From Prescottella agglutinans (GTDB taxonomy: Bacteria; Actinomycetota; Actinomycetes; Mycobacteriales; Mycobacteriaceae): DNA of 64,000 nt. The notes beneath the pieces were generated by a model. That model worked only from the letters and a program-made list of their open reading frames with translations. It was not told where the DNA came from and ran no database searches. Position 1 is the first letter of the stretch, and each line of letters begins with the position of its first letter. The DNA lies in the NCBI RefSeq assembly GCF_004011865.1, contig NZ_RKLP01000001.1:1-64000 (forward strand). The letters are read 5' to 3'. This document shows positions 10,357 to 19,898 of this stretch, piece after piece. The translations under genes and the position numbers were made by a program.

Positions 10357-10698
10357 GTCGAACTCCCGCTGGCGTTCGCGTTTCCGCTCGATCCGGCGAC
10401 GGTTGTCGTAGTCGCGCATCCGCTGCGGGTATCCGGTCTTGCGCACGTCGTAGACCGGGATCTTCAGTTCCTGGCCGAGCTTGCGGGCGCCCCGCTCACC
10501 GCCGACCTTGCGCCGGGTCCATTCGCCGTCGTACGCGACGAGGACCACGGTCAGCTCCGTCACCGTGGTCTCCGGTTCGATGTAGGCCTCGACGCCGCGG
10601 TGCGATCGCGCCCAGTCCGCCAGGTGACGCGCGTCGGACTCGACCCCCGCCTTCGGACGCGCCGCACCCCGACGCGTGAAACGGTCGAACAACCCCAC
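10354..10698 (-). CDS. Conserved hypothetical protein, 114 aa
   Basis: This is a small cytosolic protein with an N-terminal [11 protein letters not shown], a mixed alpha/beta middle ([18 protein letters not shown]) and a very basic C-terminal helix rich in arginine ([18 protein letters not shown]). The start is GTG at 10696-10698, supported by GGGAGGAG about 8 nt upstream. It converges on pepA and shares the palindromic terminator, and diverges from the E2 gene. I do not recognise a named family. The arginine-rich tail might contact RNA or an acidic partner, but that is speculation. Confidence 0.7.
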   Translation of the reverse strand: MGLFDRFTRRGAARPKAGVESDARHLADWARSHRGVEAYIEPETTVTELTVVLVAYDGEWTRRKVGGERGARKLGQELKIPVYDVRKTGYPQRMRDYDNRRRIERKRERQREFD

Positions 10699-11024
10699 GT
10701 GAACTCTCCTCCCGGCGCAGCGCGGTCGACCCCGCCGCGATCTGTCCGATTTTGCCAGCCGCGGCGAGCGCCGACGAGGAAACGACCATGACCCGCCCCT
10801 CTCGGGGACACGACCCGCCCCTCGAGGGACACGCTCCGGGCATCAATGAAAGGATGGGCGCAGCGGGAGCACGACGCTTCCGAAGCGCAGCACACCACCG
10901 GAGTGAGGCGCCTCGGAAACGTCGTACAACGCCGCCGGAACCGTGCTTCTCGAGCACAATGGTTTTCGACCACAAGTCGACAAAACTCAACAACCCGAAC
11001 ACAACCGTCGAGGAGTCAAAAGAA
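10699..11024 (+). promoter_or_regulatory. 326-bp upstream region of the E2 gene
   Basis: This gap between two divergent genes holds the E2 promoter/leader. The last 80 bp before the start are AT-richer (CACAAGTCGACAAAACTCAA and onward) and end in GAGGAG. A 10-bp direct repeat of CTCGGGGACAC/CTCGAGGGACAC type with CGACCCGCCCCTC lies near 10794-10830. No open frame here looks protein-coding and no riboswitch is recognised. Confidence 0.4.
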
Positions 11025-12749
11025 ATGGCCTTCTCCGTCCAGATGCCAGCCCTTGGTGAATCCGTCACCGAGGGAACTGTCACGCGGTGGCTCAAGCAGG
11101 AAGGGGACACGGTCGAACTAGACGAGCCGCTGCTCGAAGTCTCCACCGACAAGGTCGACACCGAGATCCCGTCCCCCGCTGCCGGTGTTCTGACGAAGAT
11201 CGTCGCGCAGGAGGACGACACCGTCGATATCGGTGGCGAGCTGGCCGTGATCGGTGAGGCCGGCGAGGCTCCCGCGCCCGCTGCTGCTCCCGCTCCGGCC
11301 GCCGCGCCCGCCGCTCCCGCGCCCGCCCCGGTCGTCGAGGCCGCCCCGGCTCCGGCCGCGGCTCCCGCGCCCGCCGCCGCGCCTGCCGGTTCCGCGTCCG
11401 GCACCCCGGTCACGATGCCGGAGCTCGGTGAGTCGGTGACCGAGGGCACCGTCACCCGCTGGCTCAAGGCCGTCGGCGACGAGGTCGCCGTGGACGAGCC
11501 GCTCCTCGAGGTTTCGACCGACAAGGTCGACACCGAGATCCCGTCCCCCGTCGCCGGTGTGCTCCTCGAGATCACCGCGCAGGAGGACGACACCGTCGAC
11601 GTCGGCGGCCAGCTCGCCGTCATCGGCTCCGGTGCGCCCGCCGCGGCCGCCCCGGCAGCTCCGGCGCCTGCGCCTGCGCCGGCTCCCGAGCCCACCCCGG
11701 CTCCGGCGGCTCCCGCGCCCGCACCGGCCCCGGCCCCCGCCGCGGCCGCTCCGGCTGCCCCGGCTGCCCCGGCTGCCCCGGCTGCCCCGGCACCGTCGGG
11801 TGACGGTGGCCCGTACGTCACGCCGCTGGTCCGCAAGCTCGCCGCCGACAACAGCGTCGACCTGTCCAAGGTGAACGGCACCGGCGTCGGTGGCCGCATC
11901 CGCAAGCAGGACGTCCTCGCCGCCGCCGAGGCCGCCAAGGCTCCCGCGGCACCGGCCGCTGCCGCGGCTCCCGCGGCCGCTCCGGCTGCGGCCGCGACCG
12001 CCGGCGTGCGCCCCGAGCTCGCTCACCTGCGCGGCACCACGCAGAAGGCCAACCGCATCCGCCAGATCACCGCGGTCAAGACCCGCGAGTCGCTGCAGAG
12101 CACGGCGCAGCTGACCCAGACCTTCGAGGTCGACGTCACCAGGATCGCGGCCCTGCGCGCGCAGGCCAAGGCCGATTTCGCCGAGCGCGAGGGCGTGAAC
12201 CTCACGTTCCTGCCGTTCTTCGCGAAGGCCGTCGTCGAGGCGCTCAAGGTTCACCCGAACGTGAACGCGAGCTACAACGAGGGCAGCAAGGAGATCACCT
12301 ACCACGCGGCCGAGCACCTGGGCATCGCGGTCGACACCGAGCAGGGTCTGCTCTCCCCGGTGATCCACAACGCCGGTGACCTGTCGCTGGCCGGTCTGGC
12401 CCGCGCGATCGCCGACATCGCCAAGCGCGCCCGCTCCGGTGGCCTCAAGCCGGACGAGCTGGCCGGTGGCACCTTCACCATCACCAACATCGGCAGCCAG
12501 GGCGCCCTGTTCGACACCCCGATCCTGGTCCCGCCGCAGGCGGCGATGCTGGGCACCGGCGCGATCGTCAAGCGCCCGGTCGTGGTCCAGGACGAGAACG
12601 GCAACGAGTCCATCGGCGTCCGTTCGATGTGCTACCTGCCGCTCACCTACGACCACCGCCTGGTCGACGGCGCGGACGCGGGTCGCTTCCTGACGACCAT
12701 CAAGCAGCGCCTCGAGGAGGCGTCGTTCGAGGCCGATCTGGGCCTGTAA
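11025..12749 (+). CDS. dlaT: Dihydrolipoamide acyltransferase E2 with two lipoyl domains
   Basis: This E2 core of a 2-oxoacid dehydrogenase transfers acyl groups from lipoamide to CoA. The 574 residues read as lipoyl domain 1 (about 2-77, Lys43 in TDKVDTE), an Ala-Pro linker, lipoyl domain 2 (about 127-202, Lys167 in TDKVDTE), a second Ala-Pro linker, an E1/E3-binding domain (about 264-300), and a catalytic domain (about 335-574) with DHRLVDG (Asp543-His544). The ATG at 11025 has GAGGAG upstream; a longer open frame upstream is not protein-like. The mycobacterial counterpart (Rv2215) was first annotated sucB and is the pyruvate dehydrogenase E2. lipB and lipA lie just downstream, suiting its need for lipoate. 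Pyruvate versus 2-oxoglutarate specificity is not decided by the sequence. Confidence 0.93.
   Translation: MAFSVQMPALGESVTEGTVTRWLKQEGDTVELDEPLLEVSTDKVDTEIPSPAAGVLTKIVAQEDDTVDIGGELAVIGEAGEAPAPAAAPAPAAAPAAPAPAPVVEAAPAPAAAPAPAAAPAGSASGTPVTMPELGESVTEGTVTRWLKAVGDEVAVDEPLLEVSTDKVDTEIPSPVAGVLLEITAQEDDTVDVGGQLAVIGSGAPAAAAPAAPAPAPAPAPEPTPAPAAPAPAPAPAPAAAAPAAPAAPAAPAAPAPSGDGGPYVTPLVRKLAADNSVDLSKVNGTGVGGRIRKQDVLAAAEAAKAPAAPAAAAAPAAAPAAAATAGVRPELAHLRGTTQKANRIRQITAVKTRESLQSTAQLTQTFEVDVTRIAALRAQAKADFAEREGVNLTFLPFFAKAVVEALKVHPNVNASYNEGSKEITYHAAEHLGIAVDTEQGLLSPVIHNAGDLSLAGLARAIADIAKRARSGGLKPDELAGGTFTITNIGSQGALFDTPILVPPQAAMLGTGAIVKRPVVVQDENGNESIGVRSMCYLPLTYDHRLVDGADAGRFLTTIKQRLEEASFEADLGL
11751..11786 (+). 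repeat. In-frame 9-bp tandem repeat in E2 linker
   Basis: CCGGCTGCC is repeated four times without change, encoding Ala-Ala-Pro units of the second flexible linker. Because the unit is 9 bp, copy-number change would alter linker length without a frameshift. Confidence 0.8.
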
Positions 12750-12786
12750 GGATCGGCGACCTCACGCACTCGACGTGAGCCGTCAG

Positions 12787-12823
12787 CGAGGGGCACCATC
12801 TCCACGAGAGATGGTGCCCCTCG
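12787..12823 (+). terminator. Hairpin terminator after E2 gene
   Basis: A 16-bp perfect stem (CGAGGGGCACCATCTC and complement) with loop CACGA is followed by GTGTTT. Confidence 0.75.
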
Positions 12824-12865
12824 GTGTTTCCGAGAGCATCGTCTCCGAGATCGAGGAGGACCCCC

Positions 12866-13756
12866 ATGCGCGTTGTCGTCGCCGGATCGTCCGGCCTGAT
12901 CGGTAGCGCACTCGTCGAGGCGCTGCGCCGCGACGGCCACGACGTCGCCCGCCTGGTCCGGCGGCGTCCGGCGGGCACCGACGAGTTCGAGTGGAATCCG
13001 CAGACCGGTGTCGTGGACGGTGCCGCGCTGCGGGGCGTCGACGCCGTCGTGAACCTGTGCGGCGCGGGCATCGGCGATCGGCGCTGGTCGGGTGCGTACA
13101 AGCAGGAGCTCCGCGACAGCCGCCTCAACACCACCGACGTGCTGGCCCGCGCCGTGGTGGACGCCGGCGTCCCGGTGCTCGTCAACGGCAGTGCCGTCGG
13201 GTACTACGGCGACACCGGGGACCGGATCGTCGACGAGCGCTCCCCGTCGGGTGGCGGGTTCCTGGCGGAGTTGTGCCGGGATTGGGAGGCCGCGACCGCG
13301 CCGGCGCGCGACGCCGGTGTCCGTGTCGTGTCGCTGCGCACCGCGACCGTGTTGTCACCGCAGGGCGGGATGCTCGGCCGGCTGCATCCCTTGTATTCGG
13401 TCGGGCTCGGCGGCCGCCTCGGCGGCGGCCGACAGTACATGTCGTGGATCTCCCTGGCCGACGAGGTCGCCGCCATCGGGTTCGTCGTGACGCACTCCGA
13501 CGTGCACGGCCCGGTGAACCTGTGCGCGCCCGAACCCGTCACCAACGCGGGCTTCAACAGCGCGATGAGTCGCGCCCTGCATCGTCCGGCTCCGTGGAGG
13601 GTTCCGGGTTTCGCCGTGTCGGCGCTGATCGGCGAGTTCGCGCGGGAGGCGGTGCTGATCGGGCAGCGCGCCGTGCCCACCGCCCTCGAGCAGGCCGGAT
13701 TCTCGTTCCGGCACGCGACCGTCGACACCGCGCTCGGGTACGCCTTCGGACGGTGA
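12866..13756 (+). CDS. TIGR01777-type NAD-dependent epimerase/dehydratase family protein (SDR)
   Basis: This 296-residue extended short-chain dehydrogenase-like protein is of the YfcH/TIGR01777 group; substrate unknown. The Rossmann nucleotide motif is [17 protein letters not shown] at the N-terminus, followed by [17 protein letters not shown], a hallmark of the group, and [12 protein letters not shown]. The YxxxK catalytic pair is not obvious, as usual for this subfamily, so catalysis is uncertain. The start is ATG 12866 with GAGGAGGA 6 nt upstream. It sits after the E2 terminator and 48 bp before the SRPBCC gene. The position equals Rv2216 in mycobacteria, between the E2 and lipB. Confidence 0.85.
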   Translation: MRVVVAGSSGLIGSALVEALRRDGHDVARLVRRRPAGTDEFEWNPQTGVVDGAALRGVDAVVNLCGAGIGDRRWSGAYKQELRDSRLNTTDVLARAVVDAGVPVLVNGSAVGYYGDTGDRIVDERSPSGGGFLAELCRDWEAATAPARDAGVRVVSLRTATVLSPQGGMLGRLHPLYSVGLGGRLGGGRQYMSWISLADEVAAIGFVVTHSDVHGPVNLCAPEPVTNAGFNSAMSRALHRPAPWRVPGFAVSALIGEFAREAVLIGQRAVPTALEQAGFSFRHATVDTALGYAFGR

Positions 13757-13792
13757 ACTGTCGAGACGACTGACCGGCTTCGCTACCCGCGG

Positions 13793-13798
13793 TAATCT
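13793..13798 (+). promoter_or_regulatory. TANNNT -10 box for SRPBCC gene
   Basis: TAATCT lies 6 nt before the ATG at 13805. No Shine-Dalgarno sequence is present, so a leaderless transcript is inferred. Confidence 0.5.
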
Positions 13799-13804
13799 CG
13801 AGTG

Positions 13805-14305
13805 ATGTCCACCACGGTCGTCGTCGAGCAGTCCCGCGCGATTCCGATCACGCTCCAGCGAGCCTTCGACCTGACCCTGCCGATCCCGCTGACTGCCATA
13901 TTCTCCCGGCGCTACGGCCTGCTGCCGCCGATCAAGCGGGTCCGCGGGCAGGACGGGATCTGGGGCCACGTCGGACAGTCGCGCACCGTTGTCACCACCG
14001 ACCGCGGAACGATGCGAGAGCTGCTGACCGAGATCGATGCCCCGCACTCGTTCAGCTATCGGCTGAGCAACATCACCGGTCCGCTGAGACCGCTGGTCGA
14101 CAGCATCGACGGATGCTGGGAGTTCACGCCGAAGGGCACCGGAACCCTCATCACCTGGCGATGGGTCCTGCACCCGAAGGCTCTCGGGCGGCCCGTGATG
14201 CCGCTCGTCGTTTCGATGTGGCGCGGCTACGCCAGGCAGGCATTGGAGCTGCTGTCCGAACAACTCCTCGCGCCGGATTCCGCTGAGCGCACGCCAGGCG
14301 TCTGA
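13805..14305 (+). CDS. SRPBCC (START-like) family protein
   Basis: This 166-residue single-domain protein has the polyketide-cyclase/START-like fold, which encloses a hydrophobic ligand cavity. Visible features are the N-terminal strand [22 protein letters not shown], a central strand pair [20 protein letters not shown], and the closing helix [25 protein letters not shown] 13805 is 6 nt after a TAATCT box; a GTG one codon earlier is possible. It lies between the epimerase-like gene and lipB on the same strand with its own promoter. The ligand is unknown; lipids or aromatic compounds are typical for the family. Confidence 0.78.
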   Translation: MSTTVVVEQSRAIPITLQRAFDLTLPIPLTAIFSRRYGLLPPIKRVRGQDGIWGHVGQSRTVVTTDRGTMRELLTEIDAPHSFSYRLSNITGPLRPLVDSIDGCWEFTPKGTGTLITWRWVLHPKALGRPVMPLVVSMWRGYARQALELLSEQLLAPDSAERTPGV

Positions 14306-14323
14306 GCCGCTGTCCCGCAGGCG

Positions 14324-14329
14324 TAACGT
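14324..14329 (+). promoter_or_regulatory. TANNNT -10 box for lipB
   Basis: TAACGT lies 8 nt before the lipB ATG, consistent with a very short or absent leader. Confidence 0.5.
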
Positions 14330-14337
14330 CTTCAGCC

Positions 14338-15123
14338 ATGAGCAGTGCCACCGCATCGGCCCGATTCAGTTCCCAGCCGATGGCCGTCGAGAATCTCGGA
14401 CGCGTCGACTACATGGAGGCCTGGGATCAGCAGCGCGTCCTCGCCGAATCCCGCGCTGACGATCAGGGCACCGACACCCTGCTCCTCCTCGAGCATCCCG
14501 CCGTGTACACCGCCGGCCGACGGACCGCCCCCGAGGACCGCCCGATGGACGGCACCCCGGTCATCGACGTCGACCGCGGCGGCAAGATCACGTGGCACGG
14601 CCCCGGTCAGCTGGTCGGCTACCCCATCGTCAAGCTCGCCGAGCCCGTCGACGTGGTCAGCTACGTCCGCCGGATCGAGCAGGCGCTCATCAGCGTGTGC
14701 ACCGACCTCGGCGTCACCTGTGGACGGGTCGAGGGCCGGTCGGGTGTGTGGCTGCCGGCCGCGATGATCGACGGGCAGTGGCTGCCCGAGCGGAAGGTCG
14801 CCGCGATCGGTGTTCGCGTGCAGCGCGGGGTCGCGATGCACGGCTTCGCACTGAACTGCAATTCCGTGCTGGACGGCTTCGACAACATCGTCCCGTGCGG
14901 CATCCGGGACGCCGGCGTGACGACGCTGTCGCGCGAACTCGGCCGCGACGTCACGATCGGCGACGTCGCCGCGGCCGTCGCCGACGCCGTCCAGGCGGCC
15001 CTCGATGGGACGCTGCCGGTGACGGTGCACGACATCGAGCGGGTGACGTTCGACACCGCGGCGGTGCCGCGCCCCGATGCCGCGGTCCGGACGCCGGAGT
15101 TCACCACCGTCCGGTTCGGCTGA
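14338..15123 (+). CDS. lipB: Octanoyltransferase
   Basis: LipB transfers the octanoyl group from octanoyl-ACP to lipoyl-domain lysines, the first step of protein lipoylation. The 261-residue protein has the signature [17 protein letters not shown] (81-97) for substrate binding and the catalytic pair Lys153 (RKVAAIG) and Cys187 (VPCGI). The N-terminus is about 15 residues longer than many LipB proteins, so [11 protein letters not shown] at residue 15 is an alternative start, although the TAACGT box supports the first ATG. lipA follows after 51 bp. The E2 upstream and GcvH (not here) are substrates. Confidence 0.94.
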   Translation: MSSATASARFSSQPMAVENLGRVDYMEAWDQQRVLAESRADDQGTDTLLLLEHPAVYTAGRRTAPEDRPMDGTPVIDVDRGGKITWHGPGQLVGYPIVKLAEPVDVVSYVRRIEQALISVCTDLGVTCGRVEGRSGVWLPAAMIDGQWLPERKVAAIGVRVQRGVAMHGFALNCNSVLDGFDNIVPCGIRDAGVTTLSRELGRDVTIGDVAAAVADAVQAALDGTLPVTVHDIERVTFDTAAVPRPDAAVRTPEFTTVRFG

Positions 15124-15161
15124 GACGCCCGCCCAGCCCGGAGCGAAAGTTCGGTCAGGCG

Positions 15162-15167
15162 TACGAT
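15162..15167 (+). promoter_or_regulatory. TANNNT -10 box for lipA
   Basis: TACGAT lies 7 nt before the GTG start of lipA. No ribosome binding site is seen. Confidence 0.5.
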
Positions 15168-15174
15168 CGAGGCC

Positions 15175-16188
15175 GTGACTGTCGCCCCAGAAGGACGGAA
15201 GCTGCTCCGCATCGAGATCCGAAACGCGGAAACTCCGATCGAACGCAAGCCCAATTGGATCCGGACCCGCGCGAAGATGGGTCCCGAGTACACCGAGCTC
15301 AAGGGCCTGGTGAAAAGCGAAGGCCTGCACACGGTCTGCGAGGAAGCCGGCTGCCCCAACATCTACGAGTGCTGGGAGGATCGCGAGGCCACGTTCCTGA
15401 TCGGCGGCGAACAGTGCACCCGCCGTTGCGACTTCTGCCAGATCGACACCGGCAAGCCGGCTGCGCTCGACCGTGACGAGCCGCGCCGCGTCGCCGAGAG
15501 CGTCCAGGCGATGGGGCTGCGCTACTCGACGATCACCGGTGTCGCCCGCGACGACCTGCCCGACGGCGGCGCATGGCTGTACGCGGAGACGGTCCGGCAG
15601 ATCCACACGATGAACCCGGGGACGGGCGTCGAGAACCTGATCCCCGACTTCAACGGCAAGCCCGACCTGCTGGCCGAGGTGTTCGAGTCCCGCCCGGAGG
15701 TGCTCGCCCACAACCTCGAGACGGTGCCCCGCATCTTCAAGCGGATCCGTCCCGCGTTCCGCTACGAGCGCTCGCTCGGCGTCATCACCGCGGCCCGCGA
15801 GTTCGGTCTGGTCACCAAGTCGAATCTCATCCTCGGCATGGGCGAGACCCCGGAGGAAGTGCACCAGGCGATGGTGGACCTCCACGAGGCCGGCTGCGAC
15901 ATCATCACCATCACGCAGTACCTGCGCCCGTCGCCGCGACACCATCCGGTCGAGCGGTGGGTCAAGCCGGAGGAGTTCGTCGAGCACTCCAAGGCCGCCG
16001 AGGAGATCGGCTTCGCGGGCGTCATGGCCGGGCCGCTGGTCCGCTCGTCGTACCGTGCCGGCCGCCTCTACGCGCAGGCGATGGCGCACCACGGCCGCGC
16101 GCTTCCCGAGGGCCAGGCCCACCTCGCCGAGGAGGGCAGCGCCTCGCAGGAGGCCAGCTCGGTCCTCGAACGCCTCGCCCGCGCCTGA
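15175..16188 (+). CDS. lipA: Lipoyl synthase (radical SAM)
   Basis: LipA inserts two sulfur atoms at C6 and C8 of protein-bound octanoyl groups. The 337-residue protein has both clusters: the auxiliary 4Fe-4S ligands Cys55, Cys60 and Cys66 ([12 protein letters not shown]) and the radical-SAM ligands Cys81, Cys85 and Cys88 (CTRRCDFC). The C-terminal RSSY segment that supplies the auxiliary-cluster serine is present (VRSSYRAGR). The GTG start has a TACGAT box 7 nt upstream. Sacrifice of the auxiliary cluster means the enzyme needs Fe-S repair, to which the A-type carrier in this window could contribute. Confidence 0.96.
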   Translation: MTVAPEGRKLLRIEIRNAETPIERKPNWIRTRAKMGPEYTELKGLVKSEGLHTVCEEAGCPNIYECWEDREATFLIGGEQCTRRCDFCQIDTGKPAALDRDEPRRVAESVQAMGLRYSTITGVARDDLPDGGAWLYAETVRQIHTMNPGTGVENLIPDFNGKPDLLAEVFESRPEVLAHNLETVPRIFKRIRPAFRYERSLGVITAAREFGLVTKSNLILGMGETPEEVHQAMVDLHEAGCDIITITQYLRPSPRHHPVERWVKPEEFVEHSKAAEEIGFAGVMAGPLVRSSYRAGRLYAQAMAHHGRALPEGQAHLAEEGSASQEASSVLERLARA

Positions 16189-16194
16189 CGTGCA

Positions 16195-16235
16195 CGTCCC
16201 CTCACCGTGCGCGCGATAGTGCGCGGTGAGGGACG
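16195..16235 (+). terminator. Hairpin terminator after lipA
   Basis: The inverted repeat CGTCCCCTCACCGTGCGC / GCGCGGTGAGGGACG has one bulge. The promoter box of the next gene (16236-16241) starts on the base after the stem. Confidence 0.6.
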
Positions 16236-16241
16236 TATCCT
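16236..16241 (+). promoter_or_regulatory. TANNNT -10 box for DUF4191 gene
   Basis: TATCCT lies 7 nt before the ATG at 16249 and is contiguous with the lipA terminator stem. Confidence 0.5.
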
Positions 16242-16248
16242 GTGAGGT

Positions 16249-17004
16249 ATGGCGAACGGCAGTAAGTCCGGAAAAGCGGGCAAGGCAAGCAAGGAAGCGA
16301 AGGCTGCGGCGAAGGCGGCCCGCAAGCAGGCGTCGAAGGAACGCCGGACTCAGCTCTGGCAGGCGTTCCAGATGCAGCGCAAGGAAGACAAGCTGCTGCT
16401 GCCGCTGATCATCGGTGCCGTGGTGCTGAGCGCGGTCGTGTTCTTCCTGATCGGCCTGATCTTCGGCATCCAATGGTTCCTGCTGCCGATCGGCATCCTC
16501 ATCGGTGTCCTGCTCGCCTTCATCATCTTCGGCAAGCGCGTCCAGAAGACCGTGTACGGCAAGGCCGAGGGTCAGGCCGGGGCTGCGGCGTGGGCGCTCG
16601 AGAACATGCAGGGCGCGTGGCGCGTGACGAACGCGGTCACCGGTACGACGCAGCTCGACGCCGTGCACCGGGTGATCGGACGCCCCGGTGTGATCCTGGT
16701 CGCCGAGGGTTCGCCGCAGCGCGTCAAGGGCCTGCTCGCACAGGAGAAGAAGAAGACCGCACGCCTGGTCGGCGACACCCCGATCTACGACTTCGTCGTC
16801 GGCAACGGCGAGGGCGAGGTGCCGCTGTCGCAGCTCACCAAGCAGCTCAACAAGCTGCCGCGCAACATCGACACCAAGCGCATGGATTCCATCGAGTCGC
16901 GCCTGGCCGCACTCGGAAGCCGCAGCGGCGCCGCGATGCCGAAGGGCCCGCTGCCCCCCGGCGCGAAGATGAAGGGCATGCAGCGCACGATCCGTCGCCG
17001 CTGA
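16249..17004 (+). CDS. DUF4191 membrane protein
   Basis: This 251-residue conserved actinobacterial protein has a lysine- and alanine-rich cytoplasmic N-terminus (1-48), two transmembrane helices (about 51-73 and 75-94), and a soluble C-terminal domain (about 100-251) with GRPGVILVAEGSPQRVKGLL and a basic tail GAKMKGMQRTIRRR. ATG 16249 follows a TATCCT box. It always seems to follow lipA in this order (Rv2219 in M. tuberculosis). Its function is unknown to me. The DUF4191 name comes from family resemblance at this locus. Confidence 0.85.
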   Translation: MANGSKSGKAGKASKEAKAAAKAARKQASKERRTQLWQAFQMQRKEDKLLLPLIIGAVVLSAVVFFLIGLIFGIQWFLLPIGILIGVLLAFIIFGKRVQKTVYGKAEGQAGAAAWALENMQGAWRVTNAVTGTTQLDAVHRVIGRPGVILVAEGSPQRVKGLLAQEKKKTARLVGDTPIYDFVVGNGEGEVPLSQLTKQLNKLPRNIDTKRMDSIESRLAALGSRSGAAMPKGPLPPGAKMKGMQRTIRRR

Positions 17005-17020
17005 CCTCTCCCCTCACATG

Positions 17021-17069
17021 ACCGAATGCCACATCGGTTCAGTCGAACTGAACCGATGTGGCATTCGGT
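17021..17069. terminator. 23-bp perfect hairpin terminator between convergent genes
   Basis: A perfect 23-bp stem (17021-17043 with 17047-17069) with a 3-nt CGA loop lies between the convergent DUF4191 and RDD genes. It should terminate both. Confidence 0.8.
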
Positions 17070-17091
17070 GTTTCCGGAGGGGGTGACGCGT

Positions 17092-17568
17092 TCAGCGCAC
17101 GCGGATCAGGCCGGTGCCGGTGGCGCGGTCGTGCATGCCGCGGCCGTCGACGTCGGTGATGACGGCGGGGACGATGAACACCATCAGCGCCTGCCGGGCC
17201 AGCGCCCGGACGAATCCGACCTTCGCCGGGGCGTCGACGCGTGCCACCTGCAGGCCCATCATGTACTGACCCGGGGTGAACGAGAACAGCGAGACGCACG
17301 CGACGCCCACCACGAACCACAGCATCATGGTGTAGGTGCCGAGCCGGGGATTCTGCAACGGCTCCTCACCGATCAGGAGCAGGACGACGCCCGCCGCGGT
17401 GAGCCAGTCGATGGCGAGGGCCAGGACGCGGCGACCGGTCGGGGCCAACGATCCGGGACCTTCAGCCGGCAACCCCAGGAGTTCACCTCGATACGCCTGC
17501 GCCGTCGTCTGATTCTTCGGCAGGGCCGCCGAGGGTCCGGAGAGCCAGGAACCGGTCATACGTGCCAT
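17092..17568 (-). CDS. RDD family membrane protein
   Basis: The roughly 158-residue product contains an RDD domain of three hydrophobic segments: about 60-80, beginning GRRVLALAIDWLTAAGVVLL with the family Arg-Asp pair, about 92-115, and a third near 130-145 with ALMVFIVPAV. The GRGMHDRATGTGLI motif near the end is typical. The start MARMTG (17566-17568) is one of two close ATGs and the ribosome site is weak. The position between the DUF4191 gene and glnA1 matches Rv2219A. RDD proteins are proposed transporters or ion exchangers, but no substrate can be inferred. Confidence 0.82.
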   Translation of the reverse strand: MARMTGSWLSGPSAALPKNQTTAQAYRGELLGLPAEGPGSLAPTGRRVLALAIDWLTAAGVVLLLIGEEPLQNPRLGTYTMMLWFVVGVACVSLFSFTPGQYMMGLQVARVDAPAKVGFVRALARQALMVFIVPAVITDVDGRGMHDRATGTGLIRVR

Positions 17569-17693
17569 GCCGTCCAGGATAGGCGTCGACGTGCGCCGAC
17601 CGGCCGGACGGCGGCGCATCGGTGCTGCTCGTCACACCATCCGACCGTGGGAATGCTCACATCGGCCCCGGTACACCCGCCGAATGCCGACGT

Positions 17694-17709
17694 GTAACAC
17701 CGGCGAAAC
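17694..17709 (+). promoter_or_regulatory. GlnR-type nitrogen box upstream of glnA1
   Basis: GTAAC-N6-GAAAC matches the actinobacterial GlnR half-site pair (gTnAC-n6-GaAAC) exactly. It is centred about 105 bp before the glnA1 start. GlnR activates glnA under nitrogen limitation in mycobacteria and streptomycetes; here that regulation is inferred. Confidence 0.65.
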
Positions 17710-17806
17710 ATAGGCTTGATTAGCGGGCAACACCGGCTCTCTACCGTCTTGCCTCGACGAAACCGCCGAAACCCGACCGGCAGGTAACCGACTGAAGGAG
17801 CACCAC

Positions 17807-19243
17807 GTGGCTTTCACCACGGCCGAAGAGGTCATCAAGTACATCGCCGACCAAGATGTCGAGTACGTCGACATCCGCTTCAGCGACCTGCCGGGCGTCC
17901 AGCAGCACTTCTCGATCCCGGCGTCCGCCTTCAACCAGGACGTCTTCGAGGACGGCCTCGCGTTCGACGGTTCCTCGGTTCGCGGTTTCCAGTCGATCCA
18001 CGAGTCGGACATGATGCTGCTGCCCGATGTCTCCACGGCGCGCATCGACCCGTTCCGCAAGGCCCGCACGCTGAACATGGACTTCTTCGTCCACGATCCG
18101 TTCACCCGTGAGGCCTACAGCCGCGACCCCCGCAACGTCGCGCGCAAGGCCGAGGAGTACCTGAAGTCCACCGGCATCGCCGACACCGCGTTCTTCGGTG
18201 CCGAGGCCGAGTTCTACATCTTCGACTCGGTCCGCTACGACTCGCAGATGAACGGCGCGTTCTACGAGCTGGACTCGATCTCGGGCGCCTGGAACACCGG
18301 CAACGACGTCAACGCCGACGGCTCCCCGAACCTCGGCTACAAGGTGCGCGCCAAGGGCGGTTACTTCCCCGTCGCGCCGTACGACCACTACGTCGACCTG
18401 CGTGACGCGATCTCCACGAACCTGACCAACGCGGGCTTCGAGCTCGAGCGCGGCCACCACGAGGTGGGCACCGGCGGTCAGCAGGAGATCAACTACAAGT
18501 TCAACACCCTGCTCGCGGCCGCCGACGACCTGCAGCTGTTCAAGTACATCGTGAAGAACACCTGCTGGCAGTACGGCAAGTCGGCCACCTTCATGCCGAA
18601 GCCGCTGTTCGGCGACAACGGCTCGGGCATGCACGTGCACCAGTCGCTGTGGAAGGACGGCAAGCCGCTGTTCCACGACGAGGCCGGCTACGCGGGCCTG
18701 TCGGACATCGCTCGCTGGTACATCGGCGGCATCCTGCACCACGCGCCGTCGCTGCTGGCGTTCACCAACCCGACGATCAACTCGTACCACCGCCTGGTTC
18801 CGGGCTACGAGGCCCCGATCAACCTGGTGTACAGCCAGCGCAACCGCTCCGCCGCGGTCCGCATCCCGATCACGGGCAACAACCCGAAGGCCAAGCGCAT
18901 CGAGTTCCGCGCGCCGGACTCCTCGGGCAACCCGTACCTGAACTTCGCCGCTCAGATGATGGCCGGCCTGGACGGCATCAAGAACAAGATCGAGCCGATG
19001 GCTCCGGTCGACAAGGACCTCTACGAGCTCCCGCCGGAGGAGGCCCGCAACATCCCGCAGGCCCCCACCAGCCTGTCCGCCGTCATCGACCGCCTCGAGC
19101 AGGATCACGACTACCTGACCGAGGGTGGCGTGTTCACCACCGACCTGATCGAGACCTGGATCTCGATCAAGCGCGAGCAGGAGATCGCTCCGGTCAACCT
19201 GCGTCCGCACCCCTACGAGTTCTCGCTGTACTACGACTGCTGA
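17807..19243 (+). CDS. glnA1: Type I glutamine synthetase, beta subtype
   Basis: This enzyme makes glutamine from glutamate, ammonia and ATP and is the main ammonium-assimilation route. The 478 residues include [16 protein letters not shown], the metal-ligand stretch [48 protein letters not shown], and the adenylylation tyrosine Tyr406 in [11 protein letters not shown]. The presence of that tyrosine, with GlnE encoded in the window, shows GS-I-beta control by reversible adenylylation. The start is GTG 17807 with GAAGGAG 6 nt upstream. A GlnR box lies in the 238-bp upstream region. No hairpin is obvious immediately downstream. Confidence 0.97.
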   Translation: MAFTTAEEVIKYIADQDVEYVDIRFSDLPGVQQHFSIPASAFNQDVFEDGLAFDGSSVRGFQSIHESDMMLLPDVSTARIDPFRKARTLNMDFFVHDPFTREAYSRDPRNVARKAEEYLKSTGIADTAFFGAEAEFYIFDSVRYDSQMNGAFYELDSISGAWNTGNDVNADGSPNLGYKVRAKGGYFPVAPYDHYVDLRDAISTNLTNAGFELERGHHEVGTGGQQEINYKFNTLLAAADDLQLFKYIVKNTCWQYGKSATFMPKPLFGDNGSGMHVHQSLWKDGKPLFHDEAGYAGLSDIARWYIGGILHHAPSLLAFTNPTINSYHRLVPGYEAPINLVYSQRNRSAAVRIPITGNNPKAKRIEFRAPDSSGNPYLNFAAQMMAGLDGIKNKIEPMAPVDKDLYELPPEEARNIPQAPTSLSAVIDRLEQDHDYLTEGGVFTTDLIETWISIKREQEIAPVNLRPHPYEFSLYYDC

Positions 19244-19427
19244 GTCGAGTAGCGCGCTGACCTGCTGCGCCACCGGGCGACACTCGCATCCGTCCGCAGC
19301 GCGTCCGCAGTAGTTCCCCAGTCGACCCGCTCCGCGATCACCGAACCGATCGCCGAGCGGGTCGACTCGTCTGCACCGGGCCGCATATGCAATGTCCACG
19401 GCGCGTGCCCACCGAATCCATCCGCGG

Positions 19428-19898
19428 CTAGTGATTTCCGTGCTGCTCGATCTCTTCGAATCTCTTTCCGAGCAACGGAATGAACGCAACGGCATCGAAG
19501 TCTCGGAAGCGGTCGCTGTACCTGATGAGGACCTGCTCGAGATGACTCACGATGTCGCCGCACAGCCGAGTCCTCGTCTCCCCTTCCGATAGGTCCTCGT
19601 ACTCGTCCACGACGAGCATCTGATCGACCAGAAGCTTGTCGTCCTTCTTGATGTACCGAGCAAGCGACCTCAGGTTGCCCTGCTCGACATTCACCTTGTG
19701 ATAGAAGCGCAGGATCAGGCCGAGCGTGATGTGGCTGAACTGGGCATCGAGGTTCCGCAGTTGGGGAGAGATTCGATCCTGCCAGGCGTAGTCGTTCAGA
19801 CCATTGAGAACGTCGTCCAGGATGCCCTGGTTCACAGTGGCCTTTTCCGCCGTCTTCCCTCCTTGCGAATCACACGTGATCTTCAAGAAGATTCCCAT
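19428..19898 (-). CDS. Hypothetical protein, 156 aa, orphan
   Basis: This soluble alpha-helical protein of about 156 residues is not recognised. It has no membrane segment or signal peptide. It begins MGIFLKITCDSQGGKTAEKA and contains amphipathic helices with DAQFSHITLGLILRFYHKVN, KDDKLLVDQMLVVDEYEDL and a C-terminal FIPLLGKRFEEIEQHGNH. Its base composition is clearly lower in GC than its neighbours, which suggests later acquisition. The start is the ATG at 19896-19898, with GAAGAAGGG about 12 nt upstream; the ribosome site is not ideal. Small lone proteins of this look can be orphan immunity proteins, but I see no toxin next to it. Confidence 0.7.
   Translation of the reverse strand: MGIFLKITCDSQGGKTAEKATVNQGILDDVLNGLNDYAWQDRISPQLRNLDAQFSHITLGLILRFYHKVNVEQGNLRSLARYIKKDDKLLVDQMLVVDEYEDLSEGETRTRLCGDIVSHLEQVLIRYSDRFRDFDAVAFIPLLGKRFEEIEQHGNH

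Noticed and set aside
10752-11024. An extended N-terminus for the E2 protein
   Set aside because: The added sequence is not lipoyl-domain-like, and the ATG at 11025 with GAGGAG upstream gives the exact family start.
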